Below are positions 58,835 to 64,000 of a stretch of 64,000 nt of DNA, one piece after another. Source of the DNA: an uncultured Paracoccaceae bacterium (GTDB lineage: Bacteria > Pseudomonadota > Alphaproteobacteria > Rhodobacterales > Rhodobacteraceae). The notes beneath the pieces are model-generated. The model was not told where the DNA came from and made no database searches. It saw only the letters and a list, made by a program, of their open reading frames with translations. Positions within the stretch are counted from its first letter, which is position 1, and the number at the start of each line of letters is the position of its first letter. The position numbers and the translations under genes were made by a program. The stretch lies in assembly GCA_905182355.1 (NCBI GenBank), contig CAJJBH010000018.1, forward strand, positions 62,001-126,000, given 5' to 3'.

Positions 58835-59554
58835 TTAAGCGCCAATAGCAATTCGATGATCACTGGATGATGCAACAGGTTCAGGATCGCGCAACACGTA
58901 CCCACGCCCCCATACTGTTTCAATATTGTTTTCACCGTTGGTAGCAATGCTCAACTTCTTGCGGAGCTTAAAAATGAAGACGTCTATAATTTTAAGCTCT
59001 GGCTCGTCCATCCCACCATACAGGTGGTTCAGGAACATCTCTTTAGTAAGGGTTGTTCCTTTGCGCAGGCTCAGCAGTTCCAACATTTGATACTCTTTGC
59101 CAGTGAGATGTACCGTTTTATTATCGACGCTCACTGTCTTGGCATCCAAATTGACGGCAACCTGCCCAGTTTCGATCACTGACTGCGAGTGCCCCTTCGA
59201 TCTCCGAATGATTGCGTGTATCCGGGCCACCAGTTCTTCACGATGAAAAGGTTTTGTCAGATAATCATCCGCACCAAACCCAAATCCCTTAATCTTGTTT
59301 TCAGTGTCATCCGACCCAGACAAAATCAAAATCGGTGTTTCAATGCGCGACAAACGCAATTGTCGCAACACTTCATGCCCGTGCATATCAGGCAAATCCA
59401 GGTCCAAAAGGATCAAATCATAATCATAAAGCTTGGCCAGATCGATCCCTTCTTCGCCCAAATCAGTTGCATAAACGTTCAGGTTTGCATGTGTCAGCAT
59501 CAATTCAATGCTTTTTGAAGTTGTGGGATCGTCTTCAACCAGTAGCACTCGCAT
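58835..59554 (-). CDS. ctrA: Cell-cycle master response regulator CtrA
   Basis: This 239-aa OmpR-type regulator has the receiver motif LLVEDD, phosphorylated Asp51 in [16 protein letters not shown], and the DNA-binding signature [19 protein letters not shown] (core [12 protein letters not shown]), then [14 protein letters not shown]. It binds TTAA-N7-TTAA. In this order CtrA governs motility, gene transfer agents and related functions rather than essential division. It is downstream of sciP. A one-mismatch CtrA site precedes it. Confidence 0.95.
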   Translation of the reverse strand: MRVLLVEDDPTTSKSIELMLTHANLNVYATDLGEEGIDLAKLYDYDLILLDLDLPDMHGHEVLRQLRLSRIETPILILSGSDDTENKIKGFGFGADDYLTKPFHREELVARIHAIIRRSKGHSQSVIETGQVAVNLDAKTVSVDNKTVHLTGKEYQMLELLSLRKGTTLTKEMFLNHLYGGMDEPELKIIDVFIFKLRKKLSIATNGENNIETVWGRGYVLRDPEPVASSSDHRIAIGA

Positions 59555-59614
59555 AGTTATTGTCTCCGCATCGATCTAAGGTTCATCGTTGGTCCTAAAC
59601 GTGACCAAAAAAGG

Positions 59615-59629
59615 TTAACCACCGGTTAC
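59615..59629 (-). promoter_or_regulatory. Candidate CtrA autoregulation site
   Basis: TTAA at 59615-59618 and TTAC at 59626-59629 are seven bases apart, one mismatch from TTAA-N7-TTAA. It lies 61-75 bases upstream of the ctrA ATG in the 101-bp gap to sciP. Confidence 0.4.
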
Positions 59630-59655
59630 CGATACCAAAGATATAGGACAACAAC

Positions 59656-59934
59656 CTAAAGTTGTCTATACTTTTGCAAAGTCGTGGCCCTTAGCGCCCC
59701 CTCCCCATGCAAACTAACTGCCCGTACCCACTCTTGAAATTCGTCCGAACTGATCCCGTAATTCTTTTGCACGTTCTCTTCACTGATCAACCCATAGATT
59801 ACGCCACGTACAACCGCAGCCTTCCGCGAGGCCACCCAACGTCGCGTGTTTTGCGGTGGTAAATCCGCCAATGTAATCACTGAACCATCCGGCAGGGTTA
59901 TTGCACGTGGTCCATCCACCTTTTTTAAAAACAT
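59656..59934 (-). CDS. sciP: SciP, CtrA inhibitor (DUF1153)
   Basis: This 92-aa protein matches the DUF1153/SciP family, which binds CtrA and blocks its transcription activation. Key parts are LPDGSVITLADLPPQNTRRW (core TLADLPPQNTRRW), the helix-turn-helix RKAAVVRGVIYGLISEENV, cited by VRGVIYGLISEE, and EFQEWVRAVSLHGEGALRAT (core WVRAVSLHG). It lies directly upstream of ctrA, on the same strand, 101 bases away. Confidence 0.9.
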   Translation of the reverse strand: MFLKKVDGPRAITLPDGSVITLADLPPQNTRRWVASRKAAVVRGVIYGLISEENVQKNYGISSDEFQEWVRAVSLHGEGALRATTLQKYRQL

Positions 59935-60058
59935 CTTTTTTCCCGATCTATTGCCACCGCTGGTACATTGGGACGATCGCGCTTAATGAGGGGTAAAGTC
60001 CCCCCTTGAGAGTAATTAGGATTTACCTATATTCCTATCGAACGCTTGGAGTACCGCT

Positions 60059-61201
60059 ATGACACTAGATCAAAACCACCCGCTAAATTCGCTTGGCTTT
60101 GCAAAATCGCCTGCAAAAACACGTGTGGTCGTTGCAATGTCTGGTGGCGTCGACAGTTCGGTTGTCGCCGCGATGCTTTCTGAAGAAGGATATGACGTCG
60201 TTGGCGTGACCCTTCAGCTTTACGATCATGGTGCCGCGCTTTCAAAAAAAGGCGCATGTTGCGCAGGGATTGATATCCATGATGCACGACGGGTTGCTGA
60301 GACGATGGGCTTCCCACACTACGTTTTGGACTACGAAAACGTGTTTAAAGACGCAGTGATTGACGAATTTGCGGATAGCTATTTGGCTGGGGCAACTCCG
60401 GTCCCCTGCATTCGTTGCAATGAAAGGGTAAAGTTTAAGGATCTTTTAGAAACCGCCAAGGATTTGGAAGCCGATTGCATGGCCACAGGTCATTATATCC
60501 AGCGCATGGTTGGAGAAAAAGGACCGGAACTGCACAGCGCCGCGGATGCGAATCGCGATCAAAGCTATTTCCTGTTCTCAACAACGGCAGAACAACTTGA
60601 CTATTTGCGCTTCCCTTTGGGCCACCTGCCGTCCAAGGATGAGACACGCGCATTGGCTGAAAAATACGGGCTGAGCGTGGCGGATAAACCCGACAGCCAA
60701 GACATCTGTTTTGTGCCCAATGGTGATTACGCGTCTGTTATTCGCAAACTGCGGCCCGAAGCTGCAGCCCCCGGTGACATCGTTGATGTAGATGGAAACG
60801 TTTTGGCCCAACATGATGGCGTGATTAACTATACCATCGGCCAGCGGCGCGGATTGGGGATCGGCGGCTTGGAAGACCCGCTTTATGTCGTCAAGTTGGA
60901 TGCAAACACGCGTCAGGTCGTTGTTGGACCTAAATCCATGCTGGCGACACGAATTGTACCCTTGAAAGAAATCAACTGGCTTGGGGATACGCCACTGACG
61001 TCGCAAAAGGAATGGCATGTTGGTGTACGGGTACGTTCGACACGCCCACCGACCGAAGCAATCATTCGCCCAATCTCGGACACAGAAGCCACTGTGGAAT
61101 TGGTTTTTGCGGAACAAGGCATATCACCCGGACAGGCCTGTGTGTTTTATGACAGCGACAGCAGCCGTATCTTTGGTGGCGGTTGGATTCACAAAGGCTG
61201 A
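60059..61201 (+). CDS. mnmA: tRNA-uridine 2-sulfurtransferase MnmA
   Basis: This 380-aa enzyme adds sulfur to uridine 34 of tRNA for Lys, Glu and Gln. The PP-loop is MSGGVDSS at about 28-35; the catalytic cysteines lie in [11 protein letters not shown] and [13 protein letters not shown] and [10 protein letters not shown] are signatures. GGAG lies eight bases before ATG 60059. It is divergent from sciP. Confidence 0.96.
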   Translation: MTLDQNHPLNSLGFAKSPAKTRVVVAMSGGVDSSVVAAMLSEEGYDVVGVTLQLYDHGAALSKKGACCAGIDIHDARRVAETMGFPHYVLDYENVFKDAVIDEFADSYLAGATPVPCIRCNERVKFKDLLETAKDLEADCMATGHYIQRMVGEKGPELHSAADANRDQSYFLFSTTAEQLDYLRFPLGHLPSKDETRALAEKYGLSVADKPDSQDICFVPNGDYASVIRKLRPEAAAPGDIVDVDGNVLAQHDGVINYTIGQRRGLGIGGLEDPLYVVKLDANTRQVVVGPKSMLATRIVPLKEINWLGDTPLTSQKEWHVGVRVRSTRPPTEAIIRPISDTEATVELVFAEQGISPGQACVFYDSDSSRIFGGGWIHKG

Positions 61202-61226
61202 ATCGCGGCCCCAGTCAAAAAATATG

Positions 61227-61251
61227 GCCTGCGCGATCAGCGCAGGCTTTT
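61227..61251. terminator. Rho-independent terminator between mnmA and lpxB
   Basis: GCCTGCGC (61227-61234) pairs with GCGCAGGC (61240-61247) with a five-base loop, followed by TTTT. AAAAAA stands on the other side, so it can serve both convergent genes. Confidence 0.85.
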
Positions 61252-61254
61252 CGA

Positions 61255-62424
61255 TCAGGCCTCCGGGCTTACCATACGATCCAAAACGGCACGTGCCGCG
61301 CACAAACCAGGGTCTTCGCCATCTTGACCAAGCTGCGTCATAGTTTCAGCCATAGCGGCCAATTGTGGCTCAGGGTTCGCCATCAAACGTTCAAGCCCTG
61401 CAGAAATTAGGTCAGCACGGCAGTCCGCCAATAAAAATTCAGGCACGTGGCGGGTATCAGACACCAAATTAATCAAATTTGCTGTATCGACTTTCACCAT
61501 ACGGCTCATAATTTGGCGGCTTATCCAATTCACATCATACGCACTGATAGTTGGGGTTTTTGCCGCCGCCAATTCCAGCATAACAGTACCAGAGGCAGCA
61601 ATCGCAAAATCAGCTGCCCGAAACGCAGCACGTTTTTCGGCTAATGCAGAAGCCAATGATTGATTGCTTGGATCAAGGACCAGAGGGGTCACAGGCCAAT
61701 CTTTCGCCTGTTCTTGCACCAGTTGCGCCACGGGACCAGCGGCAGGTACAACAACTTTCAAATTCGGGTGCGCGGCCACAAGTGGTTTTAGCGCCTCGCC
61801 CAAAATTGGGGCCAATCGGGTCACCTCGCCGCGCCGCGATCCCGGAAGGACCAACAGCAACGGGTCAGCGCCCTCAAGACCGAAATGTGTTTTAAACGCC
61901 GATGCTTCTGCAGCGGTCGCCACAGGTTCGCCAGCGATTGGATGGCCGACAAAATCACACTCCATCCCAACGGCTTCCATATAGGGTGGTTCAAACGGCA
62001 ACAACGCCAGCACGTGATCAATAACTTTGGCCATCTTGACAGCACGGCCCGGACGCCATGCCCATACGGAAGGTGCCACATAGTGCACACAACGAATATT
62101 AGTTTCGGCTTTTACCAGCTTGGCCACACGCAACGAAAAATCAGGACTGTCGATGGTGATCATTACATTTGGCTTGGCATCAATCACAGCCTGTGCCGTT
62201 TCACGGATGCGGCGTTTTAGATGTTGGTATTTTGGCAATATTTCAACAATGCCCATCACGCTTAGCTCGTTCATATCAAAGAGGCTGGTCAATCCTTGGG
62301 CCTGCATTTCTGCACCACCCACCCCATTAAAGGTGATATCAGGACGCAAGTTCCGCAGACCAGCCATCAAGGCCCCCCCAAGCTTATCGCCAGAGACTTC
62401 GCCCGCAATGACAAATGCCTTCAT
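61255..62424 (-). CDS. lpxB: Lipid-A-disaccharide synthase
   Basis: This 389-aa glycosyltransferase joins UDP-diacylglucosamine and lipid X in lipid A synthesis. GEVSGDKLGGALM at the N-terminus, GVGGAEMQAQG, YVAPSVWAWRPGR and LLPFEP are LpxB signatures. It is downstream of lpxI after three bases. The last residues end near the terminator at 61227. Confidence 0.95.
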   Translation of the reverse strand: MKAFVIAGEVSGDKLGGALMAGLRNLRPDITFNGVGGAEMQAQGLTSLFDMNELSVMGIVEILPKYQHLKRRIRETAQAVIDAKPNVMITIDSPDFSLRVAKLVKAETNIRCVHYVAPSVWAWRPGRAVKMAKVIDHVLALLPFEPPYMEAVGMECDFVGHPIAGEPVATAAEASAFKTHFGLEGADPLLLVLPGSRRGEVTRLAPILGEALKPLVAAHPNLKVVVPAAGPVAQLVQEQAKDWPVTPLVLDPSNQSLASALAEKRAAFRAADFAIAASGTVMLELAAAKTPTISAYDVNWISRQIMSRMVKVDTANLINLVSDTRHVPEFLLADCRADLISAGLERLMANPEPQLAAMAETMTQLGQDGEDPGLCAARAVLDRMVSPEA

Positions 62425-62427
62425 GTG

Positions 62428-63219
62428 TTATTCACCCATACGTGACCACAGGACAATGCCTGCAGCATTTGCAATCTCAATGCAGCGATCAGCGTCCAAC
62501 ATCAAAACATCACCCGCATCGATCACAATACCAGCGAGTCCCGCTTCAATAACAGCCTCTACTGTCCTCGGGCCAATTGTCGGCATATCTGCCCGGGTAT
62601 CTTGACCAGTCTTGGGGCCTTTGACCAACACGCCCTTTTTGACCAGTGGCGTATTTGGCAATGTCGCAATCATATGATCAGTGCCGCCAATGGTTTCCAT
62701 GCCCAGCAGTTGACCACCACCTGTGACACAAGCCTGTCCTACATCCATTGGAGCCATCGCAGCCAGAACATCAGCTCCCATCTTGGCGTCATCGCGCATC
62801 TGCGAATCTGGCCACTTTTCACTTAGAACACCGGGTTGCGCGATCAATTCTGGGGCCAGTTCATGTGCGGACCGCACGGTAAAACCCGTTTTCTCAAACA
62901 ACCCCATGACAGCACGCAACGCACCGTCGTCGCCTGCCTGCAACGCACCCGCAAGCAATGGAACCAAAGGCAGCGTATGTTCATCCAGTTTTGAGGGGTC
63001 AATCTGCGGGCGTTCAATTGCGCCACATGCGCAAGCTTCCGTGACGCCGTGTTGCCCTAATTTGATCAGTAACGATCCAAAAGTTTCCAACGAAAAGTGT
63101 AAATCCGCTGTGAGGCCAGTGGGTTCAAATCCCTCAAGCACACAGACCAGCGGTGGTTCGTTTTGCGCTGCAGCGATTTTTGCGGGCAAATCACCTGTGC
63201 CACATATCAACGCCAACAT
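62428..63219 (-). CDS. lpxI: UDP-2,3-diacylglucosamine pyrophosphatase LpxI
   Basis: This 263-aa LpxI (DUF1009) replaces LpxH in many alphaproteobacteria and yields lipid X. The N-terminus LALICGTGDLPAKIA and the C-terminal DMPTIGPRTVEAVIEAGLAG (core MPTIGPRTVE) are family features. It lies between lpxA (overlap of one base) and lpxB, in the order of lipid A synthesis. Confidence 0.93.
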   Translation of the reverse strand: MLALICGTGDLPAKIAAAQNEPPLVCVLEGFEPTGLTADLHFSLETFGSLLIKLGQHGVTEACACGAIERPQIDPSKLDEHTLPLVPLLAGALQAGDDGALRAVMGLFEKTGFTVRSAHELAPELIAQPGVLSEKWPDSQMRDDAKMGADVLAAMAPMDVGQACVTGGGQLLGMETIGGTDHMIATLPNTPLVKKGVLVKGPKTGQDTRADMPTIGPRTVEAVIEAGLAGIVIDAGDVLMLDADRCIEIANAAGIVLWSRMGE

Positions 63220-64000
63220 CAGCGCGGCGTCAGGAATGAACGATCTGTATCGCCCATAACAAAATCAACAATTTCTTTGACATAGGCACTTTCGGTTTCA
63301 GCACCCAAACGTTCGGCACGATCATTGAACGTGCCCTCACCCTGCGCCAACATCTGGAATGCTGCACGAAGGGCTGTAATGTCGGTACGCGCAACGCCGC
63401 GGCGTTTCAGGCCAACTAGGTTCAGCCCCTCCAACTCACCACGTGGGGCCTGCACAAGACCATAGGGAATGACGTCGTGCGTCACCTTAGTCAGAGCGCC
63501 AATGATGGCGCCACGTCCGATACGAACGAACTGATGTACTCCAGACAAACCACCAATGATCACGTCATCTTCAAGTATACAGTGACCTGCAATCGCGACT
63601 GAATTGACAAGGATAACACGGTCACCAATGATCGCATCATGGGCAATGTGGCACCCAGCCATAAACACACCATCGTCGCCAATGCGGGTCACCCCACCGC
63701 CACCTTCTGTGCCGACATTCATCGTGACATGTTCACGGATACGATTGCGCTTACCAATGATAAGAGCCGATTGTTCACCTTTGAACTTCAGGTCTTGCGG
63801 AATTTCACCGATGACAGCGAAGGGGAAAATGACGGTACCGTCACCCACGTCTGTGCGTCCCGCAACGACAACGTGGCTTTTCAGCTCAACATTTTCACCA
63901 AGAACAACTTCAGGGCCGACCACGCAAAACGGGCCAATCTTGGCAGAAGGATCAATCTGAGCACCGTCTTCGATTACGGCTGAGGGGTGGATATTACTCA
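63219..64000 (-). CDS. lpxA: UDP-N-acetylglucosamine acyltransferase LpxA (start codon cut by the window edge)
   Basis: LpxA is a left-handed beta-helix acyltransferase that starts lipid A synthesis. The visible part reads (M)SNIHPSAVIEDGAQIDPSAK onward, and only the first base of the ATG lies outside, at 64001, giving 260 aa in full. Hexapeptide repeats such as IGPFCV, VVGPEV and ILEDDVIIGG are seen; the catalytic histidine is in the HIAHDAIIGD stretch. The shorter frame starting at 63923 is not the real start. Confidence 0.95.
   Translation of the reverse strand, partial: SNIHPSAVIEDGAQIDPSAKIGPFCVVGPEVVLGENVELKSHVVVAGRTDVGDGTVIFPFAVIGEIPQDLKFKGEQSALIIGKRNRIREHVTMNVGTEGGGGVTRIGDDGVFMAGCHIAHDAIIGDRVILVNSVAIAGHCILEDDVIIGGLSGVHQFVRIGRGAIIGALTKVTHDVIPYGLVQAPRGELEGLNLVGLKRRGVARTDITALRAAFQMLAQGEGTFNDRAERLGAETESAYVKEIVDFVMGDTDRSFLTPR

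Noticed and set aside
63219-63923. Short LpxA starting at an internal GTG
   Set aside because: The upstream codons continue the LpxA pattern to an ATG whose first base is just beyond the window, giving the normal 260 aa.

Overview
The window looks like chromosomal DNA of a marine alphaproteobacterium of the Rhodobacterales (Roseobacter group). I infer this from gene content and order: dusB-ntrB-ntrC-ntrY-ntrX-trkA-trkH-hfq-hflX, ctrA next to sciP (DUF1153), lpxA-lpxI-lpxB, a MoxR/VWA cluster, a non-pyrrolysine MttB homologue, and several small families I associate with this order. GC content is moderate. I see no rRNA, tRNA, CRISPR array, phage or insertion sequence.

Layout. 1-5 kb: the 5' end of dgt, an A-type Fe-S carrier, an unrecognised two-gene unit (a 109-aa peptide with five FSSGS repeats and a 354-aa partner), exonuclease III, a flavin monooxygenase and dksA. 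5-12.6 kb: moxR, then a GNAT / DUF2927 lipoprotein / small membrane protein / VWA operon, a lipoprotein, a frameshifted YjbR-like gene, a P450 and an M48 peptidase. 12.6-24.5 kb: a long minus-strand run for nitrogen sensing, K+ uptake and Hfq/HflX. 24.6-28.2 kb: ispD-ispF-pgpA-cinA and an ammonium transporter. 28-36.9 kb: MmgE/PrpD, RatA-like protein, hpt, lipA, a frameshifted DUF6456 gene, DUF6477, an MttB homologue and guaA. 37-46.9 kb: two EamA transporters, a P-loop protein, metA, a hydrolase, ppk2, a TetR regulator, an LLM oxidoreductase, rpsI-rplM and a zinc-ribbon membrane protein. 47-54.4 kb: a MocR regulator divergent from a DUF1127 gene, a thioesterase, a crotonase, trmFO, a methyltransferase, gluQ, hisI, an IscU-like protein and a 42-aa membrane protein. 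54.5-64 kb: recG-ligA, ctrA, sciP, mnmA and lipid A genes.

How the parts connect. CtrA and its inhibitor SciP are both encoded here. Sequences with the CtrA pattern TTAA-N7-TTAA occur before the FSSGS-repeat peptide/xth, before the GNAT-DUF2927-VWA operon, and (one mismatch) before ctrA itself. A LexA-type box (GAAC-N7-GAAC) precedes the 42-aa membrane protein. NtrC and NtrX both lack the GAFTGA loop needed to contact sigma-54, so this organism's Ntr system probably works with the housekeeping sigma factor.

Most noteworthy: the CtrA/DnaA-box-associated FSSGS multi-repeat peptide with its partner, the putatively SOS-controlled small membrane protein, a long bulged hairpin ahead of trmFO, and three helically phased DnaA boxes at 33.1 kb. 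Two genes are broken by single-base shifts at short homopolymers and may be sequence errors. All functional statements come from reading the sequence and general family knowledge; no database search was run.
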